Assembly (NCBI GenBank): GCA_032209605.1
Contig: JASFXZ010000044.1
Coordinates: 1,550,001-1,614,000, forward strand
DNA from: Mactromeris polynyma
Taxonomy: Eukaryota; Mollusca; Bivalvia; Venerida; Mactridae
Length of the DNA stretch: 64,000 nucleotides
Direction of reading: 5' to 3'
A program made the position numbers and the translations under genes. Below are positions 22,825 to 35,125 of the stretch, piece after piece. Numbering within the stretch: the stretch's first letter is position 1; each line of letters begins with the position of its first letter. The notes beneath the pieces were generated by a model. It was not told the origin of the DNA, made no database searches, and saw only the letters and a program-made list of their open reading frames with translations.

Positions 22825-23625
22825 CACACACACAGAATCAAGGCACATACCATTCACTAACACACACACAGAATCAAGGCACATACCATTTACTAACACA
22901 CAAACAGAAACCGTCCGACACTATTCACTGCTACACAAACAGAAACCAGACACATACCACTCACTGCTGCACAAACAGAAAACCGTCCGACACTATTCAC
23001 TGCTACACAAACAGAAACCAGACACATACCACTCACTGCTGCACAAACAGAAAACCGTCCGACACTATTCACTGCTACACAAACAGAAACCAGACACATA
23101 CCACTCACTGCTGCACAAACAGAAAACCGTCCGACACTATTCACTGCTACACAAACAGAAACCAGACACATACCACTCACTGCTGCACAAACAGAAACCA
23201 GACACATACCAGTCACTAGCACACAAACAGAAACCAGACACATACCAGTCACTAGCACACAAACACAAACCAGACACATACCATTCACTAACACACAAAC
23301 AGAAACCAGACACATACCACTCACTGCTGCACAAACAGAAAACAGTCCGACACTATTCACTTATACACAAACAGAAACCAGACACAACTCACTGCTACAC
23401 AAACAGAAACCAGACACACACCACTCACTGCTACACAAACAGAAACCAGACACATACCAGTCACTGCTACACAAACAGAATCAAGGTTCATAAATTCAAT
23501 AACTCACAAACAGAAACCAGACACATACCATACACTTATACACAAACTGAAAACATTCTAATGCCGTACACTAATACACAAACAGAAACCAGGCAGATAC
23601 CATACACTAATACACTAACGTAAAA
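22735..23625. repeat. 36-bp minisatellite, partly 72-bp higher order
   Basis: The unit is 36 bp with the common core CACAAACAGAAACCAGACAC. Two variants (one with ACCAGACACATACC, one with ACCGTCCGACACTA) alternate four times to give a 72-bp higher-order unit, then the array becomes irregular. Because 36 is divisible by 3, long frames are open on both strands; this is a consequence of the repeat and not evidence of several proteins. Confidence 0.92.
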
Positions 23626-24618
23626 CATGCACAACCATTCACTACAGGACAAACACATAACATGCAGACTCCATTCTCTATAACACCAACAGTAATCCTA
23701 CAGACTCAACATATTTCAAAACCAACAAAAGATATGCAGACACCATTCAATTCAAAGTCAATAGCAAATACCCATTGCATTGTGAATTTATCCATAGGAC
23801 AACTTTTGTACTGAATTCCTTCTATCATGTATTGCTTTATTGCTGCATATTTAACATACTATGGTGTGCAAATATACCCCACCTATGTTATTTTGTATAT
23901 ATCTATTGGTCAAGCAAATATTGTGCTATATGTTGTTCATTAGTTTGATTCTCTAAATTCAGTAAATCACATATTCATTTAAACAATAACTTTTAGTTAA
24001 TCTATGCATTTGGTAGTCATAATTGGTACTGATTGGTCATGTGAGTGTGATGTCATCAGTATATAGATGTAGTCATCATGTAGATTTCTTACAAGTCTGA
24101 TAGTACATTTTCTTATAGAGGCCCCGAAGGGGATTGTTAGATGTAAATATTGATTTGTTAAATGATTATTTGAGTAAATTACCATTTGCCCTTGACTTAT
24201 ACTGTTATTTTGTATCATGTAAATATTCCTCGAATGTTTTTTGGAAACTTTGTGTGATTTATCATGCATGTTTATTTTACTGTTTGAGGTGTTTGAACCC
24301 CATTTTGAACTCATGTTGGTTCTGTCCGTTGTTCTGTTCAAACACTTGAAACTATTTGAAGTTTGGGTATAAAAGTCCATGTCCATTGTTTGAAAGTCCC
24401 TCTGCAGTACATTTTCTTTAGGTCGGCTACTTCATTATAGATAAAGTTTTACATCAGAAATTATCCATTTGAATTATTATAAATAAATAGTAGCTTGAAG
24501 TAAGTTTAATTCTGTTAAAGTTAGTATTTTATTTATAACGTTTTTTGTGCATACTTAAGTTGATTTTCAGAAACGAAATAAGTTTTCAAATCTAGATTTT
24601 CTGAAATATATTTGGTAA
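23626..24618. other. No gene seen
   Basis: AT-rich sequence with decaying minisatellite-like text at its left end and nothing recognisable after it. Confidence 0.4.
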
Positions 24619-24620
24619 TA

Positions 24621-24809
24621 CAGTCAAACCTGTCTGTAAAGACCACCCATTGGAACAGCAAAATGTGGTCTTTGTTTACAGGTGGTCTCTATTAACAGAT
24701 TAAATATCATTGAAAATGGTCTGATGGAAGATAAAATTGGTGGTCTTTTCCGACAGGTTTTACAATAGTGATCTTTGTTCGAAGGTGGTCTTTAACACAG
24801 GTTTGACTG
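24621..24809. mobile_element. 189-bp MITE with TA target duplication
   Basis: The ends are inverted: CAGTCAAACCTGTCTGTAAA (left) and CAGTCAAACCTGTGTTAAAG (right, reverse complement). Both continue with GACCACC, and TA at 24619-24620 and 24810-24811 flanks them. It is a non-autonomous pogo/Tc1-type element; the interior repeats GTGGTCTTT motifs. Confidence 0.9.
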
Positions 24810-24811
24810 TA

Positions 24812-26040
24812 CTTGCAAAAACATTAAATGTTTTTACCTTTATAGATAAGCCACAGACACCTTGTCCAGTTTTATTGTGTAAATTTGCTGGTTGTTGTCT
24901 TGAGATCAATTTCCTACTTGTAAATAATAAACAGCATTGTTGTGGCATTTTTCTGAGAATAAAAATTATGAATCTTTCATAACTCTTGCTTATTTTTTCA
25001 GTTTAACTTAGTCGTAATTCCATTTTTTTTATTTGCTGCCGAGTCACATTCGACTGCCTGCCTGTATCCACAGCTGATTAAATGTTGTTGAGCAGTGAAG
25101 TATCTAACACAGCAACTCTAGCTTGTAATAATACAATGACATAGATTTGATTAATGAAGATCATTACAAACAATAGTTGTCAGTCTTGTTACTGTTACAT
25201 GTGTCACAATGTGAAATTATAAATTGTCTTTGATGGAAAGAATTCTTTAATATTATAGAATACAATGATGACATTCAACATGCACATTTTAACCAAAAAG
25301 TAAAGTAGGTAGAGTACAAATATTATTTAAAATGTATTCTTTGACTCAATCCAATCGATTTTTAAGGATCGTTTTTATTTAAACGCTTTCTTCTTCTTCG
25401 ACAATATATGGTGGCATATTTCTGCCACCAGTTAACTACTTAATTAACTAGATAATTATCTGGTTATCACGTTAAAGAAACTAGATATCTACTTAAATGA
25501 CTAGATAATTATGTGGTTAACTAGATAAGTATCATGATAAATTTTCATACCAGATAAATATCTTAACACAAAAATTGTCTGATAGTGCCCACGGGTTTAT
25601 ACATGGTAGTGTTAACATTATTTACTGTGTCCAACCTCAAGGAGTCTATATGACCAGTTACAGGTTTATACATGGTAGTTTTAGAATTATAAAATAAATA
25701 TGAAGCTTTTTGTTGGAAAGTTATATTGTCAACCTTTGGAGAAATACCATCACCCTTGGCTGCACCTTGAGTGACAGTAATCACATAAAACAGTGCGATA
25801 TTTATATATGTAGAACTCGGAACATCCAGTTTGCTATATTGGTTCCCCTAGTTTCATACAAGTCTGAACCTCAGACATAAAAGAATAAAAGATGTCAAAA
25901 TATGAGCAACACTGTATATTTCTTAAGGTAATCAAATAGTAGTTCTAAATCTAATGAAACATGACAATCAGACTGCTTAATTAATTAAAGTATCATTATT
26001 TACTGTCACAGGCACGTAACATACACATTATTTATACGGA
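24812..26040. other. No gene seen; AGATAATTATCT-type palindromic patch
   Basis: At 25430-25560 the sequence repeats TTAACTAGATAATTATCTGG-like palindromic words several times. A nearby pair of CGGGTTTATACATGGTAGT-like repeats (25590, 25665) lies in direct orientation. No coding signal. Confidence 0.4.
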
Positions 26041-26044
26041 GAAT

Positions 26045-26135
26045 TTACCAGACTTGTCCAGGATTTGCACCTGGGACCTCTCTAGCCAACAATCAAGATG
26101 GCACTGAGCGCTCTAACTACTGAGCTAACAAATTG
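26045..26135 (-). repeat. tRNA-like fragment (SINE relic)
   Basis: The minus strand carries TTAGCTCAGTAGTTAGAGCG (A box) and GGTGCAAATCC (B box) at tRNA-like spacing, but the anticodon arm does not fold. Confidence 0.5.
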
Positions 26136-26840
26136 AACAGTAAATTTCTCCATTGTAACCCCTAGCAATTACAAAAGGAAGACATTTCAAAAAGTAATAG
26201 TTATTTTACTTTGGTTTCCTAGTATGCACAAATACTGATATGAATGTTGCTTAATGCAATTTCTTTGTTAAAGAGTATATGCATTTTTTTAACAGTATTT
26301 AAGTTAGAAAAAGGGATTGGATGACTTGATGCGACTCGAAAAATGTATTTTGGCCTGAATTTCAGTCTAGGTTGTTGCTACAAAAACACATGTACTAACA
26401 TCTGACTTTTTGGCCTTATTCAAAAGAAATGTAAAATATGTTTCCATGACTTACAGGATTTGCAAGCATTATATATTAAAGTTGAGTTTACAAAATATAT
26501 TTCCATGAGGCTAAATTGCATGGTGCCACCATAAAAAACAATGCTTCAAATCATAAGTGACATAATGATTATATCTAGTTAACATTTTTAGATAAGTTGT
26601 GTGCATGTCCATAAAAAACTTATTTTACACACCTTATAAGAAATGACATTCTAACCGTTGAAAGTGCATAAAAATGAACTACCAATAAAATTGACATATT
26701 TTGCAAGAACCACATCTTAGTAGTAAATATATTCCAAATCACTAAACTGTCCATGATGAGCTCAAGGCATTAACAAATAGAAATGGCAGTCTGATGAAAG
26801 GTGTATGAAAAAACCTTAATGATATATATGATCCTGTTAC

Positions 26841-28075
26841 CCATTACCTCCACCTACCATACCATTACCTATACTACACTAACTCATGTTACCCCATTAC
26901 CACCACCTACCATACCATTACCTATACCACACTAACTCATGTTACCCCATTACCACCACCTACCATACCATTACCTATACTACACTAACTCATGTTACCC
27001 CATTACCACCACCTACCATACCATTACCTATACTACACTAACTCCTGTTACCCCATTACCACCACCTACCATACCATTACCTATACCACACTAACTCCTG
27101 TTACCCCATTATCACCACTTACCATACCATTACCTATACCACACTAACTCCTGTTACCCCATTACCACCACCTACCATACCATTACCTATACCACACTAA
27201 CTCCTGTTACCCCATTACCACCACCTACCATACCATTACCTATACCACACTAACTCCTGTTACCCCATTATCACCACCTACCATACCATTACCTATACCA
27301 CACTAACTCCTGTTACCCCATTACCACCACCTACCATACCATTACCTATACCACACTAACTCCTGTTACCCCATTATCACCACTTACCATACCATTACCT
27401 ATACTACACTAACTCCTGTTACCCCATTACCACCACCTACCATACCATTACCTATACCACACTAACTCCTGTTACCCCATTATCACCACTTACCATACCA
27501 TTACCTATACTACACTAACTCCTGTTACCCCATTACCACCACCTACCATACCATTACCTATACCACACTAACTCCTGTTACCCCATTACCACCACCTACC
27601 ATACCATTACCTATACCACACTAACTCCTGTTACCCCATTACCACCACCTACCATACCATTACCTATACTACACTAACTCCTGTTACCCCATTATCACCA
27701 CTTACCATACCATTACCTATACCACACTAACTCCTGTTACCCCATTACAACCACCTACCATACCATTACCTATACTACACTAAAAACTCCTGTTACCCCG
27801 TTATCACCACCTACCATACCATTACCTATACTACACTGACTCCTGTTACCCCATTATCACCACTTACCATACCATTACCTATACCACACTAACTCCTGTT
27901 ACCCCATTACCACCACCTACCATACCATTACCTATACCACACTAAAAACTCCTGTTACCCCGTTATCACCACCTACCATACCATTACCTATACCACACTA
28001 AAAACTCCTGTTACCCCATTATCACCACCTACCATACCATTACCTATACCACACTAACTCTGTTACCCCATTTTC
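26841..28075. repeat. 53-bp minisatellite, about 23 copies
   Basis: The unit is 53 bp and C-rich on this strand, with cores CCTACCATACCATTACCTAT, ACCACACTAACTCCTGTTAC and CCCATTACCACCA. Copies differ at a few positions (CTCATG in the first ones, CTCCTG later; ACCACC/TCACC). A few 3-bp expansions (CTAAAAACTCC) occur near the right end. The left-to-right change of variants shows directional spread of newer units. Confidence 0.95.
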
Positions 28076-29610
28076 TACAACACTTCTCCACAAACTGCAC
28101 ATCACTATTGCAATATATCATATACATGCAATGCCATTTGCCAGGGTAAAGATGGCAGCACCAGTACCTTGGTAAAACACAGCATTGAAATGAAGTCATA
28201 CACAATGTTTGATCCCTTGGTCCATAGTATACCTTACATACATTATTAGATCTGCAGCCTATGTAGTTTCAGTATCCCCATTTTGGATTATGATATTAAA
28301 ATAATTATTACAAATTTACATTCCAATATCATGTTTATTAGTGTAATATCAAATTAAAAGCAGTATAATGATCAATCATTTTTAACATTGCTTTCCATGC
28401 AATGCATAGTCATGAGTTAAATTAACCTGCCAAAATTTTATGGGTGGGTTACAAATTTTTAAACTTACATTAGAAAATAACATAGCATTCTATATAAGAA
28501 TTATCTCAAGGACCAATATATCACACAAGATATAATACTGCTGCTTATAAATATAAACTATCCCATTATTACCAATAGTATTTAAACAGAGGTCATACTT
28601 ATCAATGTAACGCAAATAAAATATAATAATTGTGTAAGATAGATATGTAATGTCTCTTCCCACCGTTTCTGTTATATAATAAAGTCAGTTGTTGGGGTAA
28701 CATATTCACTCATTCTTCACAGCTAATAGTGAACACATGTATTGATAAAACATGTTATCTATATTAAAATGTGACATTTAACTATTTGTACAACTATATT
28801 TAAAAATTTACATTAAAAATATCTTCTTGAAATAATTTGACTATACAACACTTTAACAATGCAGAAACCAACAGAATCACAAGTGTCACAAGATTCATGA
28901 CATCACAACATCAATTGATGATGTCATTAGAATGTGAAAAACTCAAGTTAGAATACCTTTGCATTAATCAAATTCCAGTATTAAATGAAAAAATGTTTTG
29001 CAAAACTATTCTAACTATTAAACTTAAAATAGTTTTGAGCCAAGAAAATAGTTGTCCGAGATAGAATATATTTTTTACATTTGAGTTTTTAAAAACTATT
29101 CACAATATAATCATAATAATTTGACAGATTATGAGTTTTAAGATTTCAAGAACAAAACTGTCAAATAACCACTTACTAAAAAAAAACAAGATAGAATAGT
29201 CTTGCGCTGAGCCCTCGATATAAAGACTAAAGTTTAATGATACCCAGAATTTCAAATGATACCTTGGAAGTTACTAATGTAATAAATTTGGTAAAAACTG
29301 CCATCACACAAATTCTTGCTTTCATTTTCAATAAGTTTCAGTAGCACATCAATTTGATGGTTTTAAATTACCAAATAGCTTTCAGAGAACTGCAATTAAT
29401 TGTGTTATGTAGCTTTGAAAGATAATTCTATCTGTATAACCAAATCCTTTTGTTGACTTAATCACACAGAAATTAGGTGGATGTAACTTCAAATGCCTGG
29501 AAAGTTTTCAGCATTGTTTCATTATTGTTATATGAATGCGACAAGTCACAGTCTGAAGACAACATCTAAGTTTGTACTAGTCAGACTGCAATAAGTAGGA
29601 ATCAAGGGGG
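28076..29610. other. No gene seen
   Basis: AT-rich. A 75-codon frame at 28837-29064 has no family signature and unremarkable composition. Confidence 0.35.
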
Positions 29611-29614
29611 AAAA

Positions 29615-30008
29615 GTGTGTCCGATGTGAGACTCGAACCCATGGCTCCCTAAACACCAGTATGGCACTCTACCGACTGAGCTAACCATGTGACTGTCTAA
29701 CCTCACACCACTACACTCCTCCCCATTCTGGTATTTGTGGCTAAAACCATGTGGGCTGTCAAACACCACTGCCATCATTGAAGTAAGTCAAGGGGAAAGT
29801 GTGCCTGATGTGAGGTCCAAACCCACCACCCCTAAATACTAGTATGTCACTCTAACAACTGAGTTAACCGGACAGCCGTCTGACTCTACACCATATCATG
29901 ATAAATCACACAAGAAAAACAACATATCCCACCAGGGATTGCACCCGGGTCCTCTTATATGATTTAAAGCGGACATAATATTCTACCGCATCACTTCAGA
30001 GCTAGCCA
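29615..30008 (-). repeat. Cluster of three tRNA-like SINE relics
   Basis: Two related units (29615-29690 and 29798-29872) have A boxes like TTAGCTCAGTCGGTAGAGTG and B boxes like GGGTTCGAGTC; the second is decayed. They share flanks (CAAGGGG(G)AAA(A)GTGTG; GCTAACCATG/GTTAACCGGA), so they look like an old tandem duplication. A third, different tRNA-like motif lies at 29927-30008 (TAGCTCTGAAGTGATGCGG). All are on the minus strand. Confidence 0.55.
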
Positions 30009-30009
30009 A

Positions 30010-32050
30010 ACAGAAAAGCTATTGGAAGTGACCTAAGTCACCACATTCACGGACATATGCCGTATAAACTGTAAATGGCATTTTCTTTCCAATCATAATG
30101 CCGATGTCAAGACTGAATTAGCATGAATATTATGGTTCCTCTCAAACATGGGAAGGCCAAATGTACTGGTTTCCGTCTGTGTCATTGTATGTAGAGGCAA
30201 AAAATCGAAGAACGATACTAGAATGACGATACGGAAATAATTTACCGAAAATATATTTAAATTATCCTTGTAATCTACAGTAGTCTGTAACTTACACATC
30301 AAAAGCACTTCTAACTTCATACGTCAAACGCACTGAAAACTTAAATGCCAACAACTAAGCGTGTCTGTTTACATCAACACCGGGTCAAAGCTATCTCCGC
30401 TATATTTTACAATGTCATGCAGAAATACTTCAGTAATCACTCAATATTTATATAAATTAGTTATTTACCGTAACAATTACATGCTAGCACACTTCTGTAT
30501 TGTAATATTTCTGATAAATCTTGTACTGTCAACTGCATTTCACATTTATCCGCCACGTTTGTTGTCACTTCCGGTTAGTACCGGTAAATCTCTATCCGAA
30601 GTCAGATCAAATACTTTTAATGTTTATCGTAGCATACCTGTCTGTAATTACTCAATCATATATTACTAATATGTATTTATGTTGGATTCAGTTTAAGACA
30701 CACATTGTAGCTATTAATGGGGTTGGTTTAGACATTAATCTCTAAACTCTCATTTGCATATCGTGTACTAATTTGCATACCATAACAATGTGCATACCAG
30801 CGTTCATAGTACCAACTCTTGACTTTGCCTCAGTCTCCAGAGTAGTTTAGACGTGTCTGTCTTACGTTTTCATTTTCCTCTGCATCTTGAATAATTTCTA
30901 ATTCAACTTTTATCTTATTATCATCAGGTATAAATTATATTTATAAATTAAAAAAGTTCACTATTGAGAACGGTTATTTGTTTACGTTTTGGGCACAGTG
31001 CATACTTAAATATAATTCGACATTATCGTATTTTTTTTATCTGGCGACTACCGAGACTTAGTTTGTTTCGATATTTTAAGTAGATTCTATTATTACTTAG
31101 ACTTAGTTAATATTTCCTAGTTAAGGCTACAAAATAAATTACATCAAGCCGAAAGGATTTTAGTTGTTTTGATTTATAGTTTGACATTTGTTGGCCGCTA
31201 CCAGGCTGTTTATTACGCTACCTCTACCGGTCCCCCTTAGTGAGATTGGTTATATTTAACTAACTATGGCAATCTTTAAAAATAGATTGCGGATGTAAGC
31301 CCGCAGGTTTACTTTTTGCACACTAGTGATATTCACACACACACACACGGGCATTACAATATTTTAATTATGTTCAGACTAAGATTGAGTTTTGAGACAA
31401 ATTTTATAATGTCCGATGTAGAGGTTTCAAGCAAGAACGGTGATTTTAAAACGATCTGGTTTAAGTTTTTTATAGTAAAACTACATGAACATATGATTAT
31501 GTTGTAAAAAGTGGTCACGTTTGAGGCTCAAACACAATTACATACCATGTCTATACCATACATGCACTTATTCATGTCTGCTACTATACCGACTGCACTT
31601 CATTGACTTATAGAAAGTTTCAATGGTCACGAGTATGGTTGTGAAATTATTAATGCTTAAATGATTATTTATTGGTGTACATATTGTTCAAAAAAGTTTT
31701 TGACTTGAACAGTAACCACCCACATGTCTAGTTCTATAACTTTATAAAATTGTTAGAATATTTTCTGTCAGTTTTCTATTAAATGTGCACACATTATGTG
31801 AATGTGTTACAAATTATCAGTTCAAATTGATAGTTCTACAAATGTATAACTTAGAATCTTAGATGATGTTGTATAAAACTAACAGATAGCCACATTATTA
31901 CTGTTAGACAGGCTTTCTAATTTTTATAAATATTACTACTGAGACTTAACAAATAATAAGGATGAGTAGACATAATGATAATTAAATAAGTTTGTCTAAA
32001 GAGTAAAGTATATTTAGTTATTTAAATAAAGATTAAAATGTAAAAAAGAA
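30010..32050. other. No gene seen
   Basis: Only short frames and a (CA) run at 31336-31350. The 102-codon frame at 30361 has no recognisable domain. Confidence 0.35.
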
Positions 32051-32061
32051 GTGTACACCGA

Positions 32062-32955
32062 GATTTACGGAGGTTTCGGTAAATGACAAGTTCGGTAAAT
32101 TGATTTTAACGTTCATTTCGTTTGGAGGTTTCGGTAAATTGATTTTAACGTTAGTTTATTTCGGAGGTTTCGGTAAAAATATTTTTTGTTAACATTGAAC
32201 AATGACATAGGCTTAATAATAGGATAGTGTGACCAAACAATGTAACTAAGTCAATTACCTACACAAGTCATCTCGTACCCTTTCTTTGGTCAACTCGTAC
32301 ATATCCAAGTCATCTCGTACCCTTTCTTTGGTCAACTCGTACATATCCAAGTCAACTCGTACCCTTTCTTTGGTCAACTCGTACCGATCCAAGTCAACTC
32401 GTACCCTTTCTTTGGTCAACTCGTACCTATCCAAGTCAACTCGTACCCTTTCTTTGGTCAACTCGTACCCTTTCTTTGGTCAACTCGTACCTATCCAAGT
32501 CAACTCGTACCCTTTCTTTGGTCAACTCGTACCTATCCAAGTCAACTCGTACCCTTTCTTCGGTCAACTCGTACCTATCCAAGTCAACTCGTACCCTTTC
32601 TTCGGTCAACTCGTACCTATCCAAGTCAACTCGTACCCGTAATTAATTTTAATTAACACGCTGGTTGCAGTTCAAAGCTAATGACACCTGATAATCCTAT
32701 CTGTGTTCAGCTTTAATTATACAAATACATGTTTGGTTATTTGTTTTATTTTATTTCTAGCATTAACTTTTAATTGAAAATGTGTTAACAACACTATTAT
32801 ATTAATTTACCGAAACATTCAATGTTAACAAAAAATCTTTTTACCAAAACCTCCGAAAGAAACTAACGTTAAAATCAATTTACCGAAACCTCCAAACGAA
32901 ATGAACGTTAAAATCAATTTACCGAACTTGTCATTTACCGAACTTACTAGTATCC
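32062..32955. mobile_element. Foldback element with long inverted arms and internal minisatellite
   Basis: Arms of about 140 bp (32070-32206 and 32807-32945) are inverted copies, each built of GGAGGTTTCGGTAAAT-type repeats spaced by TTGATTTTAACGTT. The same 8 bp, tacaccga, lies outside at 32054-32061 and 32956-32963, a probable target duplication. The loop holds a 42-bp minisatellite. There is no coding sequence, so it is a non-autonomous element; the 8-bp duplication would fit hAT- or other 8-bp-TSD superfamilies. Confidence 0.75.
32262..32640. repeat. 42-bp minisatellite, about nine copies
   Basis: The unit is 42 bp, made of two related halves each containing TCAACTCGTACC (CAAGTCAACTCGTACCCTTT and CTTTGGTCAACTCGTACCTA). 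One unit is shortened near 32455. The first copies read TCATC, and the last ones CTTCGG, so variants are spatially sorted. The open frames on both strands follow from the unit length being a multiple of three. Confidence 0.93.
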
Positions 32956-32964
32956 TACACCGAT

Positions 32965-33290
32965 ATATATGGCAACAATTAGTAGTATTATTTATTTATT
33001 TTAAACATTTATTATAATTTTGCCATTGAATAAATATTACTAATTTACTTTTTAATCATGATAAGGCAGTTATTTTTTCAAATCAGTTATGTTTTTCACA
33101 ACTTTTTACAAATCACATTTGTATTGTTTATTACAGAATTATATCAAAAGTGAAAAGGGTGTTGATTAAATCACAATATTACTGCAAAGTCATTAAACAT
33201 GAAGATAAAGGGTTTTTTAACTATAACTTAACAATTTAATTTGAAAAAACATCAAATAAAAAAGTAAATCACACACAAATAATTATATTA
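32965..33290. other. No gene seen
   Basis: AT-rich spacer to the right of the foldback element. Confidence 0.35.
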
Positions 33291-33292
33291 AA

Positions 33293-33415
33293 AGGTGGGG
33301 GTGAAAAGTCTAGGGTCTATTAAAATTGGGGATGAAACGTCTCGGGAGGAAATGACTACGGGGTGAAATGTCTTGGGGTGGAAACGACTTGGGGGTGAAA
33401 CGTCTGGAATTCTGC
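33293..33415 (+). repeat. Degenerate GGGGTGAAACGTCT repeat
   Basis: Six or so imperfect copies of a 20-25-bp unit, GGGGTGAAA(A/C)GTCT(T/C)GGG, follow one another. It is unlike the surrounding AT-rich sequence in base composition. Confidence 0.6.
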
Positions 33416-33680
33416 AGGGGCGGATCCAAGATTTGGTCTCAAGGGGGCGTTACTTTTTGGTTTTGCTCAAGCCTTATACAACGGCAATGACTGTCACTAA
33501 ACATCATCATGATAGACTATAATACTACAATAAATCAGGCAGAATCACTTATTTAAAAATCTTATCATTAAAGATCTATGTATAATTGCGTATTTATAAT
33601 TGTACTCAGCCATACATGTAAGGTTGGGGAATTCTACAGGGTGTGCGCCGGGCGCCTCCCTTGGATTTGCTAGCAAACTG
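33416..33680. mobile_element. Possible hAT-type MITE remnant
   Basis: The left end CAGGGGCGGATCCAAG and the right end CTCCCTTGGATTTGCTAG are imperfectly inverted, and CAGGGGCGGATCC is a common hAT-type terminus. I see no clear 8-bp duplication, so this is tentative. Confidence 0.35.
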
Positions 33681-34298
33681 CTTGTTAATTACATAAGGAA
33701 ATCCTCATAGATTCCAGGACACAATTACTGTTGACTAAATCACAGATGTGAACAAATACACAAGTTCCAAATGATAACAGTGTATTGTAATACATATTAT
33801 AAATATAAAATGTAAGTTATAACTGTAAAATATCAAGTTGCAGTATAACTGTAACAACGGCTGCATGGAGAAGTGGAATGAGTAAGGCTAGCACATGTAT
33901 GTATGCTTCAAGGTTAATATCCACTGACAACCACACTCATTGTGTAGATTAAGTGTACGTTATGTACATGAACTATCTAACAATTTTGAAATTAGAGCAG
34001 TAATGACATGAATTGAAAGGTATGTTGGCGATTTGTCTATCTTTATGCTCTTTTGCAACACTAACGAAACAACCAAAAACGACAAGTACGAAACGGCAAG
34101 AGTACGAAACGACCTGTATTCGTTACAGCAAATAATGAAATGAAAATACGTCAGTATATACGCAGAGTAACGACATACAGTTCTTAGAGACAGTAAACAT
34201 GTATTTGAACATAACCAGATAAATCATCGTCACAATACATGACCAAGTATTCGTTTTTCTCTCAACCATTCAATGTGAAAAACAACGATTCGTACTCA

Positions 34299-34850
34299 CC
34301 TTGTATAAATGTTTCGGCTTAGGAGCTCTGCACGGCAGGTGTGAGAGAGATGCCTGTCTTTGATAAATTTCCATCAAAAGAAAGTCTTCCAGAGGAATTC
34401 ATTTCAACCGTAGTTTCATCCGTAAATATAAAATCTCTAAAATCCTCACGGACTGCCAACATATGAATAGCCCATTTCTTCCGGAATGATTTCGCCCTGT
34501 TCGCTTTAATTGTTGAGATTGACACATTCACACCAAAATTTTGGTAAATTTTCTTCTGCAGATCAACTGCTGTCAACATTAGCATCTTTAGTCAAGCAAA
34601 AATTAATATACTCCAAGTGAACTGGGTCCAATTTCGTAGATCGAATAGGCCGACGTTTAGACACTTGCATAACACTTCCGACTCTAGATTTAACCCTACA
34701 CAAAATTTTCCTCACACCACGACGAGCAGTAATGGTGAAAGCATGATCATTTTTTAAAATCCCAGAAATTGCTACGGAAGAATAATCCATTTGATCCAAG
34801 ATCAACAACCAGAGCTCGTAAAGGAACAGGCAACATAATTAAGAATCAAT
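34299..34850 (-). pseudogene. Tc1/IS630-type transposase, N-terminal two thirds, broken
   Basis: Several frames together read as a Tc1/mariner-superfamily transposase: a start near 34840 (MLPVPLRAL), a frameshift into SSVAISGILKNDHAF and RRGVRKILCRVKSRVGS, a second shift near 34575, VSISTIKANRAKSF, then the first catalytic Asp in DFIFTDETTVEMNSSGRL. A further shift gives KPKHLYKV (34299-34322), a motif that normally precedes HVWGGIS in this family. All homology stops there; the second Asp and the Glu are absent. A GTGAGT at the break could be a splice donor. The gene lies about 400 bp inside the right end of the 28.4-kb element and is its likely source transposase. Confidence 0.7.
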
Positions 34851-34988
34851 ATCGAAATATAACTAAATATACGCCAATTAATATTTATAGTTCAAACGCT
34901 ATTAGAGCTAGAATGTATACTAGATGAATCAAACGCATCCATGTAAACAAAACCTGACAATTTGAATAGCTTTCTCGGTACGCGTTTA

Positions 34989-35125
34989 CACGGTGCGCAT
35001 GCGCTTTTGAAATTCACGCTTTCACGCTTTCACGGTGCGCATGCGCTTTTGAAATTCACGCTTTCACGCTTTCACGGTGCGCATGCGCAGTCGTGAATTC
35101 TCTTACACGCTGCGCATGCGTAGTG
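34989..35125. promoter_or_regulatory. Subterminal 42-bp repeats with NRF-1-like palindromes
   Basis: A 42-bp unit starts at 34989, 35031 and 35073. Each copy holds TGCGCATGCGC, the palindromic core of the NRF-1 site, with a fourth variant (TGCGCATGCGTA) at about 35110. Between them lie CACGCTTTCACGCTTT blocks. The position, between the right inverted repeat and the transposase start, suits a transposase promoter or transposase-binding array. NRF-1 identity is by motif only. Confidence 0.5.

Noticed and set aside
22679..23623. 314-codon frame and overlapping frames in other phases and on the other strand
   Set aside because: All arise because the 36-bp minisatellite unit is divisible by three and lacks stops; several phases are open at once.
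26841..28075. Regular repeats that might suggest a CRISPR array
   Set aside because: The units are contiguous 53-bp copies with no unique spacers, and the genome is eukaryotic.
32255..32642. Repeat-peptide frames (KERVRVDLDRYELT type) on both strands
   Set aside because: They are translations of the 42-bp minisatellite, with no start context, splice sites or flanking coding sequence.
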